This document shows, piece after piece, positions 6,766 to 17,900 of a DNA stretch of 64,000 nt (position 1 is its first letter; every line of letters starts with the position of its first letter). The notes under the pieces were generated by a model. That model had not been told where the DNA came from, searched no databases, and was given only the letters and a program-made list of their open reading frames with translations. The DNA is from an uncultured Bacteroidota bacterium (GTDB lineage: Bacteria > Bacteroidota > Bacteroidia > B-17B0 > Aurantibacillaceae), in the NCBI GenBank assembly GCA_903834765.1, contig CAILKE010000031.1, positions 1-64,000 of the forward strand, in the 5' to 3' direction. A program made the position numbers and the translations under genes.

Positions 6766-6894
6766 AGCTCCAATAGTTATAAAAATGTTAGTAGCGTTTC
6801 CTAATTCCTCGGTCTAGCTATTGCTTTAAAAATCGTTTATCCTGTTAAGTCCGTGACTTATATTACTCAGAAATAAGTATTCAATAAAGTATCG

Positions 6895-8046
6895 CTAATC
6901 TTTAATAAATTTCACGTTAGCTATTTGGTTTGTTTTATTTTTAGCAGTTAAAAAATAAATACCCGCTTGCAAACTTTCAATGTTAATGGTGTTTAAGTTA
7001 GTTGTTTCTGATAAAACAACCTTTCCTAAAACATCAGTGATAGTTATGTTTTCAAGGCTTGCCTCATTATTCATACGAATATGTAAAACGCTGTGTGCAG
7101 GGTTTGGAAATATTGAAATAGCTAAATTTTGTTTTTCAATATCAGCCACATTAGTTAACGACGCTAAATTGTATTGATTGAAAAAGCGCCAAATTTCTTT
7201 AGATGCCTTAAAGTCCTGATTGGTATTTACTCCTGCGATATTAAAAGGAGAACCAGGCCAAGAATGACCACCACCAATAATTTTATATAACTCAACTGTG
7301 CTGCCTAAATTTCCAACGCTGTATACATAATGCTCTGCAGTGCAGTTATCTGTAGTGCTTACGTTTGGCACATTACTAAAAGCTGCTGTGGGATTACAAT
7401 TGTTTTTTGTTACCCAATATTTTACTACAGAGTCAATTGGAACCATCCCTTGTGATACGTTTCCTGCATAAGGCACTGTTGCATCTGCTGTTCCATGAAT
7501 TTGCATAACAGGAACTGGCCTAGTTGGGTGACAAAGAGTTCCATATTGAGTAGTAAATATACCGCCTGTAACAGATGCTATGGCAGTAATACGATTGCTT
7601 AATTCGCAAGCTAAAGTATGACTCATAAAGCCACCGTTACTCATACCAGTGGAGTAAACTCTATTTAAATTAATGTTATATGTTAGATCAAGTGAATCGA
7701 TTAAGTTTGATAAAAATCCAATATCATTTACAGAAGCTCCAAAACCGGCATTCCAAAAAGTGGTTCCAGTTCCATCTTTGGTACCATTTGGATATACCAT
7801 AAGAAAATTAGCAGTATCAGCTATTGGTTCAAAATTACTATAGAATTGTTGTTGCAAGGCATTGCTGGTGTAGCCATGCAAATTAATAATTAATGGACGA
7901 GCTGTTGCTCCGTTATAGATTGCTGGTACATATAATCTGTAGTTACGATATATTCCTCCCGATAGGATGCTATCTACAATAGTTGTTTGTGCATGAAAGG
8001 AAAAAGCTGATATTAAAAAGGTAAATGCAAGTAGTTGTTTTTTCAT
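6895..8046 (-). CDS. Secreted PHB-depolymerase/feruloyl-esterase-like alpha/beta hydrolase with T9SS tail
   Basis: The 383-residue protein has a signal peptide (1 to ~20, FHAQ) and a LpqC/esterase-PHB family alpha/beta hydrolase domain (~25-290). The likely catalytic triad is visible: Ser136 in TGMSNGG, Asp188 in HGTADATVPY and His261 in GGGHSWPG. The oxyanion-hole region is NLHGYTSN. A T9SS sorting domain follows (from ~308, ISIFPNPAHSVLHIRM, ending ANVKFIKD). Expected role: extracellular cleavage of an ester-containing polymer such as poly-hydroxyalkanoate or feruloylated polysaccharide; the substrate cannot be told from sequence. It stands alone, and a -7-like TATTTTTG lies at 8128-8135 on the minus strand. 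Confidence 0.87.
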   Translation of the reverse strand: MKKQLLAFTFLISAFSFHAQTTIVDSILSGGIYRNYRLYVPAIYNGATARPLIINLHGYTSNALQQQFYSNFEPIADTANFLMVYPNGTKDGTGTTFWNAGFGASVNDIGFLSNLIDSLDLTYNINLNRVYSTGMSNGGFMSHTLACELSNRITAIASVTGGIFTTQYGTLCHPTRPVPVMQIHGTADATVPYAGNVSQGMVPIDSVVKYWVTKNNCNPTAAFSNVPNVSTTDNCTAEHYVYSVGNLGSTVELYKIIGGGHSWPGSPFNIAGVNTNQDFKASKEIWRFFNQYNLASLTNVADIEKQNLAISIFPNPAHSVLHIRMNNEASLENITITDVLGKVVLSETTNLNTINIESLQAGIYFLTAKNKTNQIANVKFIKD

Positions 8047-8127
8047 AAAATGTTTTTTAAGGTTAAAAAGTTGTATGTTAAATATTGCTTTTAAGAAATT
8101 GAAGTTTTCTTGCTGACATTAAATATA

Positions 8128-8135
8128 CAAAAATA
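8128..8135 (-). promoter_or_regulatory. -7-type promoter element for the secreted esterase
   Basis: Read on the minus strand it is TATTTTTG, a match to TAnnTTTG, 82 bases upstream of the esterase start codon. No clear -33 element is seen. Confidence 0.35.
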
Positions 8136-8213
8136 AAGCCTGATAGTACTTAATATTTTAGTGGTAATTTATGCTTAAAAATAGTACATTCGCTCTCTTA
8201 AAATGCAACCTCT

Positions 8214-10484
8214 ATGGCAAAATTTAAAAAACAAGATGCGCTTGATTATCACTCTCAAGGCAGACCCGGAAAAATTGAAGTAATACCTACTAAACCCTAT
8301 AGCACACAGCGTGATTTAACATTAGCCTATTCGCCAGGTGTGGCAGAGCCTTGCCTCGAGATAGAAAAAACTCCTGAAGATGCTTATAAATATACTGCTA
8401 AGGGAAATTTAGTTGCTGTTATTTCTAATGGAACGGCTGTTTTAGGCTTAGGTAATATTGGAGCTTTAGCTTCTAAGCCTGTGATGGAAGGAAAAGGCTT
8501 GCTTTTTAAAATATTTGCTGATATTGATGTATTTGATATAGAAGTAGACACCACCAATATTGATGAATTCGTAAACACGGTAAAAAATATTGCTTGCACC
8601 TTTGGAGGAATTAACCTAGAAGATATTAAGGCGCCTGAGTGTTTTGAAATTGAACGTCGTTTAAAGGAAGAATTAAATATTCCTTTAATGCACGATGATC
8701 AGCATGGTACCGCCATTATCTCATCAGCAGGTTTATTAAATGCGGTGGAGATTTCAGGCAAAAAAATGAGCGATGTCCGTTTAGTGATTAATGGAGCAGG
8801 TGCATCAGCCAACTCTTGCGCTAAAATGTATATAGCTGTTGGAGTTAAAAAAGAAAATATTTTAATGTTGGATAGCAAAGGAGTTATTCATAAAAAAAGA
8901 ACTGATTTAGATCAATATAAAACATTTTTTGCTTCGGATAATACAAGCAAAAATACTTTAGAAGAAGCTATTAAAGATGCTGATGTATTTGTTGGTTTAT
9001 CAAAAGGAAATGTGTTAACACAAGATATGGTTCGCTCTATGGCGCCAAATTGTATTGTGTTTGCTTTAGCAAATCCAACTCCTGAAATTCCGTATGAAGA
9101 TGCTATAGCTGCTCGTCCAGATATTATTGTCGCTACAGGCCGAAGCGATCATCCTAATCAAGTAAATAACGTATTAGGATTCCCTTTTATCTTTAGAGGC
9201 GCGTTAGATGTTCGTGCAACATGCATTAACGAAGAAATGAAATTAGCAGCAGCCCTAGCTATTGCATCTTTAGCAAAAGAAAGTGTACCTGATTATGTAA
9301 ACTTAGCTTATGGAAATGCAAATTTATGTTTTGGTACAGAATATATTATTCCTAAACCTATAGATAATCGTTTGATTTCTGTAGTTAGCTCAGCTGTAGC
9401 AAAAGCAGCTATCGATAGCGGAGTAGCAAAACGTATAATCACCGATTGGGATGCTTATGGCACTGAATTAGATAACCGTTTAGGTAAGGATAATAAATTA
9501 ATGCGAAGCCTTGCTAATAAAGCAAAATCAAATCCTAAGCGTGTTGTATTTACCGAAGCAGATACCTATAAGATATTAAAAGCAGCTCAGTTAGCCAAAG
9601 ACGAAGGTATTGCAAAACCAATTTTATTAGGAAATAAAGAACGTATTTTGGCTTTAATGGAAGAGCACCAAATTGATATGGGAGATACGCCTATTATTGA
9701 TGCTTGGTTGCCAGAAGAAGAAGCGCGTCGTGCCGAGTTTGGCGATATTCTTTGGAAAAAGCACCAACGCCGCGGCTTAACACAATACGATTCTCGTAAA
9801 TTAATGCGTGATCGTAATTATTTTGGAAGTATGATGGTGGAAACAGGCATGGCAGATGCGATGATCTCTGGCCTAACACGTAAGTATGGTGCGCCTATCA
9901 GACCGGCACTTCAAGTAATAGGTATGCAAGATGGAGTAGGGCGTGTAGCAGGTTTATACATGATGATTACTAAAAAAGGACCATACTTTTTTGCTGATAC
10001 AACTATGACGGAAAATCCTACAGCTCAGCAATTAGCAGATATAGCAGTGCTTACAGCTAATACGATTAAACAATATAACATTACACCACGTATTGCGATG
10101 TTGTCTTATTCTAATTTTGGTTCAGCAGAAGGTGAGACTCCAAGGAAAATGCAGGAAGCCACTAAAATTTTACATAAAAATTATCCAGGCTTAGTGGTTG
10201 ATGGTGATGTACAAGCTAACTTTGCTGTAAATAATGATTTATTGAAAGAACAATTCCCTTTCAGTACTTTGGTAGATAAAAATGTGAATACATTTATATT
10301 CCCAAATTTAGCGGCAGGTAATATTGCTTATAAATTATTGCAAGAGTTAGGTGGAGCCGAGGCCATTGGACCTGTATTAATGGGATTAAAAAAACCGGTG
10401 CATATTTTGCAATTAGGCAGTTCTGTTCGTGAAATTGTGAATATGATTACCATTGCGGTAATTGACGCTCAGAATAAAAAGTAA
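8214..10484 (+). CDS. maeB: NADP-dependent malic enzyme (malic enzyme-phosphotransacetylase fusion)
   Basis: The 756-residue protein has the length and order of MaeB: an N-terminal malic enzyme domain (1 to ~425; motifs AYSPGVAEPC, MHDDQHGTAI, nucleotide-binding VINGAGASANS and FALANPTPE) and a C-terminal phosphotransacetylase-like domain (~430-756, from KSNPKRVVFTEAD). It catalyses oxidative decarboxylation of malate to pyruvate with NADPH formation; the PTA-like domain is usually regulatory (acetyl-CoA sensing) rather than catalytic. The start follows a 167-base gap, and the next gene follows within 17 bases on the same strand. Confidence 0.97.
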   Translation: MAKFKKQDALDYHSQGRPGKIEVIPTKPYSTQRDLTLAYSPGVAEPCLEIEKTPEDAYKYTAKGNLVAVISNGTAVLGLGNIGALASKPVMEGKGLLFKIFADIDVFDIEVDTTNIDEFVNTVKNIACTFGGINLEDIKAPECFEIERRLKEELNIPLMHDDQHGTAIISSAGLLNAVEISGKKMSDVRLVINGAGASANSCAKMYIAVGVKKENILMLDSKGVIHKKRTDLDQYKTFFASDNTSKNTLEEAIKDADVFVGLSKGNVLTQDMVRSMAPNCIVFALANPTPEIPYEDAIAARPDIIVATGRSDHPNQVNNVLGFPFIFRGALDVRATCINEEMKLAAALAIASLAKESVPDYVNLAYGNANLCFGTEYIIPKPIDNRLISVVSSAVAKAAIDSGVAKRIITDWDAYGTELDNRLGKDNKLMRSLANKAKSNPKRVVFTEADTYKILKAAQLAKDEGIAKPILLGNKERILALMEEHQIDMGDTPIIDAWLPEEEARRAEFGDILWKKHQRRGLTQYDSRKLMRDRNYFGSMMVETGMADAMISGLTRKYGAPIRPALQVIGMQDGVGRVAGLYMMITKKGPYFFADTTMTENPTAQQLADIAVLTANTIKQYNITPRIAMLSYSNFGSAEGETPRKMQEATKILHKNYPGLVVDGDVQANFAVNNDLLKEQFPFSTLVDKNVNTFIFPNLAAGNIAYKLLQELGGAEAIGPVLMGLKKPVHILQLGSSVREIVNMITIAVIDAQNKK

Positions 10485-10501
10485 TTAAGAGGAATGGCAT
10501 T

Positions 10502-11689
10502 ATGATTAGAAATAGTATAATACCATTCCTTTTTTATGTGTTTTTTTCTACTTCTAATTTTGCGCAATTTTCTTTTGATGCTATTTTAAGCAAAAAGCCA
10601 ATTTTGAAATCAGTTCAAGCTGATTCAAAAAAATACCGCTTACAAATTATCTATACTCAAATTACAAGAGACAGTAAGGGTTTACCGTCATTTACGTCTT
10701 ACAAATATCATGTAGATTCTACTAATTATTTTTATTGTGCTAGTTTGGTAAAATTACCTTGCTCAATTTTAGCCTTAGAAAAATTAAATGAATTGCATCT
10801 TGATAAAAACACGACCATGTTTACCGATAGTGCCAATGCTTGTCAACACGCTGTATACAAAGACACCACGAGTATAATCGGGTTGCCAAGTATAGGCCAA
10901 TACATTAAAAGAATGTGCTTAATCAGCGATAATGTGGCTTATGGAAGAGTGTATGAATTTTTAGGAGTTGATTATATACACAATCGTTTAGCAGAGTTAG
11001 GATATAAAAATATGCGCATCGTACATCGCTTTGATGGCGGTTGCAAAGGAGTGGAAAATGTGACAACTAATCCTGTTTCTTTTTATGATGGATTGAAGTT
11101 ATTGTATCGCCAGGAACAACAAATATCTGTGAAAGAATATTCGAATCCTAATGGCATCGTTAAAATTGGTAAGGCATATATGAATGCTCAAAACAAAAAA
11201 ATAAACGAACCAAAAGATTTTACGAATATGAATTATATATCTTTGGAAAATATACATTCCTTATTGCAACGATTGGTGTTTAACGAATATCTTCCAAAAT
11301 CCCAACAATTGAGGATTTCTAAAACTGATCAATCTTTTTTAGTGAAACAGTTAACGATGTATCCTCGCGAAAGTTCACATCCAACCTATACTATTAAATC
11401 CTATTTTGATAGTTATAAAAAGTATTTCATTTATGGTGATTCTAAAAAAGAAATTACTGATACGAGTCTTAAAATCACCAATATTGTAGGGCAATCGTAT
11501 GGTTTTATGATTGATTGCGCTTATATCACTAATAAAGCGAAGCATATTGAATTTATGTTAAGTGCTGTTATTTATACAAACGAAAATGAAATTATCAATG
11601 ATGGTAAGTATGAATATAATACCATTGCATTACCTTTCTTAGCAGAGCTAGGGAGAGAGATTTATAAATTTGAATTGAATAAAAAATAA
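10502..11689 (+). CDS. Serine hydrolase of the class A beta-lactamase/PBP fold
   Basis: The 395-residue protein carries a signal peptide (1 to ~21, SNFAQ). Two motifs of the penicillin-recognising fold are visible: SxxK (Ser81-LVK) and SDN (Ser142-Asp-Asn, in CLISDNVAYG). The third motif (KTG or equivalent) is not clear, so true beta-lactamase activity is doubtful; cell-wall or unknown hydrolase activity is equally possible. The stop overlaps the start of the helicase gene (TAATG at 11687-11691), which suggests co-expression, although no functional link between the two is evident. Confidence 0.8.
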   Translation: MIRNSIIPFLFYVFFSTSNFAQFSFDAILSKKPILKSVQADSKKYRLQIIYTQITRDSKGLPSFTSYKYHVDSTNYFYCASLVKLPCSILALEKLNELHLDKNTTMFTDSANACQHAVYKDTTSIIGLPSIGQYIKRMCLISDNVAYGRVYEFLGVDYIHNRLAELGYKNMRIVHRFDGGCKGVENVTTNPVSFYDGLKLLYRQEQQISVKEYSNPNGIVKIGKAYMNAQNKKINEPKDFTNMNYISLENIHSLLQRLVFNEYLPKSQQLRISKTDQSFLVKQLTMYPRESSHPTYTIKSYFDSYKKYFIYGDSKKEITDTSLKITNIVGQSYGFMIDCAYITNKAKHIEFMLSAVIYTNENEIINDGKYEYNTIALPFLAELGREIYKFELNKK

Positions 11690-13623
11690 TGTCAAGCACC
11701 GACCGACTTAAAAAAATAAAAGATTTATTACTCATCGAACGTGAGGAAGATTATTTTCAATACCGCGAACAATTTTTAAGAGCCAGTATAGAAGAACGAA
11801 AAAAGAATGGCGCTACTTGGTTTCCTATTCAAATCCTATCCAATGAACTTGGTTATGCCGATTATGTGCATTTAGAAATTGAACGCAATAATTGTTTGGA
11901 TATGCCACATCAATTTAGTGCTGGTAAAAATGTAACGCTTTTTTCCAATAAGCAATCTGACGAAGTACAGGAATTAACGGGCACCATCAAGCAATCTAAT
12001 AAAAATAAAATGAAACTCATTATGCACACCGATGAGTTACCCGATTGGTGTTATGATGGCAAATTAGGCGTCAATATTCAGTTTGATGATAATAGCTACA
12101 TCGAAATGCAAAAAGCTTTAGATGAGGTGATTGGTGCAAAGCATAATAGAGTGGCGGAACTAAGAGAAATTATTGAAGGAAACGAACTTCCTACTTTTGA
12201 AAAGATAGATGATACGATTGTAATCCCTCAATTAAACTTTTCTCAAAATAGAGCAGTGCGTCATATTTTATCAGCAAATGATATATCTATTGTTCATGGT
12301 CCTCCAGGAACTGGTAAAACAACAACCATTGTTCAAGCCATTCGCTTGGTATTGCAAACAGAAAAACAAGTATTGGTTTGCGCGCCAACAAATACGGCTG
12401 TTGACTTATTAACCGAAAAATTAATTGAACAAGGAATTAATGTCTTGCGTGTTGGTCATCCGGCAAGGGTTTCCGAAGACTTATTAAAATCAACCATTGA
12501 CGGTCAAATACAAACGCACGAAAATTACAAGGATATTAAAAGTCTAAGACGTAATGCGGAAGAGTATTTTAAAATGGCATCCAAGTATAAGCGAGCTATG
12601 GGTAGGGACGATTATAAGCAACGCACACTTTATTATACTGAAGCACGAAACTGTATTAAAGAATCTCGCTTATTGGAAGATTACATTGTAAACTCATTAT
12701 TTGAAAATGCTCAGGTAATTTGTTGCACACCTGTTACAAGCAATAACAAAGCCTTAGCTAAAAAACGATTCAATACTTTGTTTTTTGATGAAGCGTCACA
12801 AGCCTTAGAAGCCATTTCATGGATTCCCTTATTAAAATGTAATCGTGTTATTTTTAGTGGTGATCATTTTCAGTTACCACCTGTAGTGAAGAGTGCAAAG
12901 GCTAAACAGGAAGGTTTGGATAAAACCATGTTGGATAGATGTACCAAAATTGATGCAATATCAACGCTTTTAAACAGGCAATATCGCATGCATCAACTCA
13001 TCATGCAATTTAGTAACTCGTATTTTTATAACAACGAATTAGAAGCTGATGCGACAGTAAAGGATACCTTGTTGTCATTAAACGAAGATAGTGATATCTT
13101 GCATATACCAGTAGAATTAATAGATACAGCAGGTTGTAGTTTTGATGAAGTTCAAAACCCAGAAACATTGAGTTTATCAAATAAAGGTGAAGCTGATTTA
13201 ATATTTAAACATTTGGAGTTGTTGTTGCAACAATACCAGCATGCGGGAGAAACAACGAAACTTGATATAGGAATTATTTCTCCATATAAAGAGCAACGTG
13301 AATTATTAAAAGAAAGCTTGCAAAACTTTGATTACAGTCAGTATTTGGTAAATGAATTGGATGTGAAAACAATTGATGGTTTTCAAGGTGAAGAACGAGA
13401 CGTGATTTATATTTCCTTAGTGCGAAGTAATCCAAATTCGGAAATAGGATTTTTATCTGATATACGACGTATGAATGTGGCTTTAACACGCGCTAAGAAA
13501 AAACTAGTTGTTATTATGGATACAGCAACTATAGGGAATCATCCTTTTTATAAAAAATTTATCGAGTACTGCGAAACAAATAATTTTTATAAATCTGCTT
13601 GGGAATACAGCTACGAAGCTTAA
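11689..13623 (+). CDS. UPF1/DNA2-like superfamily 1 helicase
   Basis: The 644-residue protein has an N-terminal beta-barrel-like region, then an SF1B helicase core. Motifs in order: Walker A GPPGTGKTT (204-212), CAPTNTAVD (Ia), FDEASQALE (Walker B, ~366-374), SGDHFQLPP (III), LNRQYRMH (IV), DGFQGEERDVI (V) and NVALTRAKKKL (VI). This matches the IGHMBP2/UPF1-like DNA/RNA helicases common in Bacteroidota. It probably unwinds nucleic acid in the cytoplasm; the physiological substrate is unknown. The gene overlaps the upstream gene by 1 base and ends at a bidirectional terminator. Confidence 0.92.
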   Translation: MSSTDRLKKIKDLLLIEREEDYFQYREQFLRASIEERKKNGATWFPIQILSNELGYADYVHLEIERNNCLDMPHQFSAGKNVTLFSNKQSDEVQELTGTIKQSNKNKMKLIMHTDELPDWCYDGKLGVNIQFDDNSYIEMQKALDEVIGAKHNRVAELREIIEGNELPTFEKIDDTIVIPQLNFSQNRAVRHILSANDISIVHGPPGTGKTTTIVQAIRLVLQTEKQVLVCAPTNTAVDLLTEKLIEQGINVLRVGHPARVSEDLLKSTIDGQIQTHENYKDIKSLRRNAEEYFKMASKYKRAMGRDDYKQRTLYYTEARNCIKESRLLEDYIVNSLFENAQVICCTPVTSNNKALAKKRFNTLFFDEASQALEAISWIPLLKCNRVIFSGDHFQLPPVVKSAKAKQEGLDKTMLDRCTKIDAISTLLNRQYRMHQLIMQFSNSYFYNNELEADATVKDTLLSLNEDSDILHIPVELIDTAGCSFDEVQNPETLSLSNKGEADLIFKHLELLLQQYQHAGETTKLDIGIISPYKEQRELLKESLQNFDYSQYLVNELDVKTIDGFQGEERDVIYISLVRSNPNSEIGFLSDIRRMNVALTRAKKKLVVIMDTATIGNHPFYKKFIEYCETNNFYKSAWEYSYEA

Positions 13624-13638
13624 AAAATAAATTTTGTA

Positions 13639-13669
13639 GACCTTCAAGATTTTCAAAACCTTGAAGGTC
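13639..13669. terminator. Bidirectional hairpin terminator between helicase and TolC-like genes
   Basis: A perfect 10-bp stem GACCTTCAAG/CTTGAAGGTC (13639-13648 and 13660-13669) around an 11-base loop lies between two convergent genes only 55 bases apart. A/T-rich flanks on both sides allow termination in both directions. Confidence 0.8.
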
Positions 13670-13678
13670 ACTCAAACA

Positions 13679-14983
13679 CTACTTAATTAAACTCCCATTC
13701 GCTCTTAATAATTCTGTCTCTGCTATTTTTATAGCGTATAAAGCTTCAATATAGCGGGTTTGCGCATCTTCTAAATTCTTTTGTGTTTCAATGGTTTCCA
13801 GTAAATTGGCTTTACCGATTTTGTAACGCTCTAACGATACATTTAGTACTTCTTTAGAATCTATTAAGTTCTGTCGTTCCAGATCCACAATTTCTTTGTT
13901 AAGTAAATAGCTTTTGTAATTATTATATACTACACCATCTACTTGCTGTTGTGCCTGTTCTGTATAATATTTTTGATTTAGGTATAGTAAATTTCTTTCT
14001 TTAATTAATTGATTGTTTTTATTTCCATTAAATAATAACCAACTTGCTGTTAAGCCACCATTTAATCCTGCTTGCCTGCTTAATAATACTTGACCGGCCT
14101 GACTTTGACTTCTTGCGAAGTTATATGCACCATTGAGTTGTACAAAAGGTAAATTGGCTGAACGAGCTTCCTTAATAGTTTGTGCAACAATTAATTCATT
14201 TTGTTTGGATAATAAAATGGAAGAGTTAGAAATTGATGCATTCTTTTTTAATTCGTCAATATTAGGGTTATAATTTACTACGATTGAATCAGTTGTTTTA
14301 AACTCTGTATTAACGCTCTTATTCAGTAAGTTATTTAATGTTGATTTGGTAATTAGTAATTGTAACTCTAATTGAATAATAGCGCTCTTTGCTTTGTTTT
14401 CATCCGATTGAGATAATAAAAAATCTACTTTAGAATCAGAACCAATTTCTAATTTCAATTTTGCTATTTTTTTTCGTTCCTCATAAATAGCTAAATTTTG
14501 TTTGGCGGCTTTAATGAGTTCTGTTGTTTTAACAATATTATAATAGGCTACAATAATATTATACACTGTAGTTTCCATTTGTTGCTTCAGAGAGATTGCT
14601 GTTAGTTGCTCATTTTCTGTCAATCGTTTTCTGATAGCAAACATTTTTAACCCATCAAAAATGGTCCAACTGACATTGACTGATGCTCCTGTTTGATTAG
14701 ATTGAGCGCCATTTCTATCTTGAACAACACCTGTAAAAAATTCCTGATGGGAATTGACATTGGCTAAATTCAAATTACCATTTAAGCTAACTTGAGGCGA
14801 CATTCCCGCATTACCAAAGTTGTTTTGTGCCTTCGCAATTTCTTGTGAATTTTTTACAATTAAAATGGCATAGTTCTTTTCCAATCCAATTTTAATAGCA
14901 TCTTCAACGGTCAACAGTTCTTGCGCTAATAAATTAGTACTAATAGCAATTATTAAAAAGCAAAGTTTATAAATAATCTTCAT
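13679..14983 (-). CDS. TolC-family outer membrane efflux protein
   Basis: The 434-residue protein has a signal peptide (LLAQE near residue 22) and long amphipathic helices with two internally similar halves, as in OEP/TolC channels (LTVEDAIKIGLEKNY near the start; SLERYKIGKANLLETIETQKN near the end). It forms the outer-membrane duct of a tripartite RND pump. It is the last gene of the marR-adaptor-pump-tolC operon, one base after the pump gene. Confidence 0.93.
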   Translation of the reverse strand: MKIIYKLCFLIIAISTNLLAQELLTVEDAIKIGLEKNYAILIVKNSQEIAKAQNNFGNAGMSPQVSLNGNLNLANVNSHQEFFTGVVQDRNGAQSNQTGASVNVSWTIFDGLKMFAIRKRLTENEQLTAISLKQQMETTVYNIIVAYYNIVKTTELIKAAKQNLAIYEERKKIAKLKLEIGSDSKVDFLLSQSDENKAKSAIIQLELQLLITKSTLNNLLNKSVNTEFKTTDSIVVNYNPNIDELKKNASISNSSILLSKQNELIVAQTIKEARSANLPFVQLNGAYNFARSQSQAGQVLLSRQAGLNGGLTASWLLFNGNKNNQLIKERNLLYLNQKYYTEQAQQQVDGVVYNNYKSYLLNKEIVDLERQNLIDSKEVLNVSLERYKIGKANLLETIETQKNLEDAQTRYIEALYAIKIAETELLRANGSLIK

Positions 14984-14984
14984 C

Positions 14985-17900
14985 TTATTTCTTTTTTTCT
15001 TTAACTAAAAATGAATACATCGCAGGAACAACATAAATAGTTAAAAGTGTTGATAATAATAATCCTCCAATAATAACGATTCCCATACCCATGCGGCTTT
15101 TTGAACCTGCACCTAAAGCCATTGCAATTGGTAATGCGCCGAGCATCGTAGCCAAACTGGTCATTAATATCGGACGTAAACGTGCCGTAGACGCTTCAAT
15201 TAACGCCTCTTTTATGGTCATGCCTTTTTCTCTTAATTGATTAGTAAACTCAATAATTAAAATACCGTTCTTAGTTACCAATCCTACTAACATAATCATT
15301 CCAATTTCACTAAAAATATTGATGGTTTCATTAAAGTACCAAAGAGCAAATAAGGCGCCTGCTAAAGCCATTGGCACTGTAAAAAAGACAATGATAAATG
15401 GTTCAATAAAACTTTCAAATTGTGCAGCCAATAATAAATAAATTAACACTACTGATAATAAAAATGCAAATAAGATATTTGATGAACTCTCTGCAAAATC
15501 CCTTGATGCGCCAGTTAAAGAAGTAGTGAAACCTTCATCTAAAACTTCTTTAGCAATACTATTCATCGCATTGATACCATCACCAATTGTTTTACCGGGA
15601 GCAAGGCCTGCTTGCACAGTAGCTGATTGATAACGATTATAGTGATAGAGTTGAGGTGGACTACTTCGTTCAGTAACATGTATCACGTTATCTAGTTGTA
15701 TCATTTTTCCATTTGAATTTCTTATAAATAAATCTTTTATATCACTTGGATTATCGCGATTCTCTCTGTTTACTTGTCCCACAACTTGATACTGTTTATC
15801 GCCTTTGATATAATAACCAAAGCGTTGTCCGCTTAATGCTAATTGAATGGTTTGAGCGACATCAGCAATAGAAACACCAAGTGTTTTTGCTTTATCTCTG
15901 TCAATTTCAATTACCAATTCGGGCTTATTGAATTTCAAGTTAACATCAACACCTTGAAAGGTTGGATTTTTATTGGCGAGTTCTAAAAACTTAGGTAATT
16001 TTTCGCGAAGTTTTTGAAAGTCGTTAGTTTGCAATACAAACTGCACAGGTAATGCACCTCTTGGTCCACCACCCGAAGAGATTGACTGCTCCTGAATCAC
16101 AAACACTTTGCCTTCAGGGAACTGAGCAATATTTTTATTGATATAGTTGGCGATATCACTTTGCGAACGTTTTCTATCTTCAGATTGAGTTAAGGCTAAT
16201 CTTACAAATCCTGTATTGACTGCGCCAGAACCAGCAAAGCCTGGAGCGGTTACGGTTAAACAAACAGCTTTTTCAGGAATAGAATCTCCTACAAAAGTTG
16301 ATAATCTATCCATCAACGCATCAGTCGCTTCATAAGACGTTCCCTCTGGTGTTGTGATTGCTAATCGCATCCAGTTTCGATCTTCTAAAGGTGAAAGTTC
16401 TGACTGAATATTAAACCAAAAGAAAATAATAGCAGCTATGGATGATACCCAAATAATTAATGCCCACCATCTTTTTTTTAGAAAGGCTGTAATAGAGTTT
16501 TTAAACCACGAATCTAATCCAACAAAAAATGGTTCAGACCAAATATAAAATTTACTTTTCTTAGTTGGATCTTTTCTTACCAACTTCGCATTTAGCATTG
16601 GTGTTAAGGTTAAGGATACAAAAGCTGAAATTAAAACTGCTCCTGCAATCACTACTCCAAATTCTCTAAATAAACGGCCAACAAAGCCTTCTAAAAAGAT
16701 AACAGGCATAAACACTGCGGCTAAGGTTAAAGATGTAATAATAACGGCTGTGTAGATCTCGCGAGTTCCTTGAATGGCAGCTTCTTTGGGAGATAACCCT
16801 TTTTCAATTTTCTTAAAAATATTTTCGGTCACAACAATCCCATCATCTACTACCAAACCAGTTGCTAAAACTATAGCTAATAAGGTTAATACATTAATAG
16901 AGTAATCCATCATATACATGATGAAAAATGCACCTATTAATGACACAGGAATATCTATTAAGGGACGAAACGCAATGAGCCAATCTCTGAAAAACAAATA
17001 AATAATTAAGATCACTAGTAATAACGCAATGATCAACGTTTCGCCTACTTCGGTGATTGATTTTTTAATAAAGCGTGTATTATCCAAAGCGATGTTAATG
17101 GTATAATCTTTTGGCAATTCTTTCTTTAATATTTCGTAGCGTTTATAGAACTCGTCTGAAATTTCCACATAATTGGCTCCTGGTTGAGGCACTAAAGCCA
17201 AGCCAATCATCGGTGTTCCCGATTCTTTTAAAATTGTTTCTTCATTCTCAGCACCTAATTCAACCTTTGCTACATCACGTAAACGAACAATATTGTTGTC
17301 GCTTTCTTTTACGATCATGTTTTCAAATTCGGGAACGGTAGATAATCTTCCAATTGTATTAACCGTTAATTCTGTTGTGTTCCCTTCTATTTTCCCTGAA
17401 GGTAAATCCACATTCTCTTTATCTAAAGACAATTTTATATCTAACGGAGTTAAGCTATACGCTGCTAATTTATCAGGTTGTAAACGGATGCGCATGCAGT
17501 AACGACGTTGCCCCCAAATTTGAACAGCACTTACGCCTGATATGGTTTGTAGATTTTGAGCAATTACATTCTCCGCATAATCACTCACATCTAATAAGGA
17601 ACGCGTGTCGCTTACTAGTGTCATTGATAATATGGGGTCTGAATTAGCATCAGCTTTAGACACTACTGGAGGCGCATCAATATCTTGAGGTAATTGCCTA
17701 ACAGCTTGCGAAACTTTGTCACGCACATCATTGGCTGCTGCTTCTAAATTAGAACTTAAGTTAAATTCAACAGTAATTATACTAGTACCTTGATTAGAAG
17801 CTGAGGATAATGTTCTAATTCCATCAATACCATTAATAGCTTTCTCTAAAGGTTCTGTAATTTGAGATTGAATAACATCTGCATTCGCACCTGTATAGCT

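Noticed and set aside
10502-11689. Calling the SxxK/SDN protein a beta-lactamase resistance gene
   Set aside because: No clear KTG or catalytic Glu motif is seen, and the sequence is divergent; only the fold is supported.
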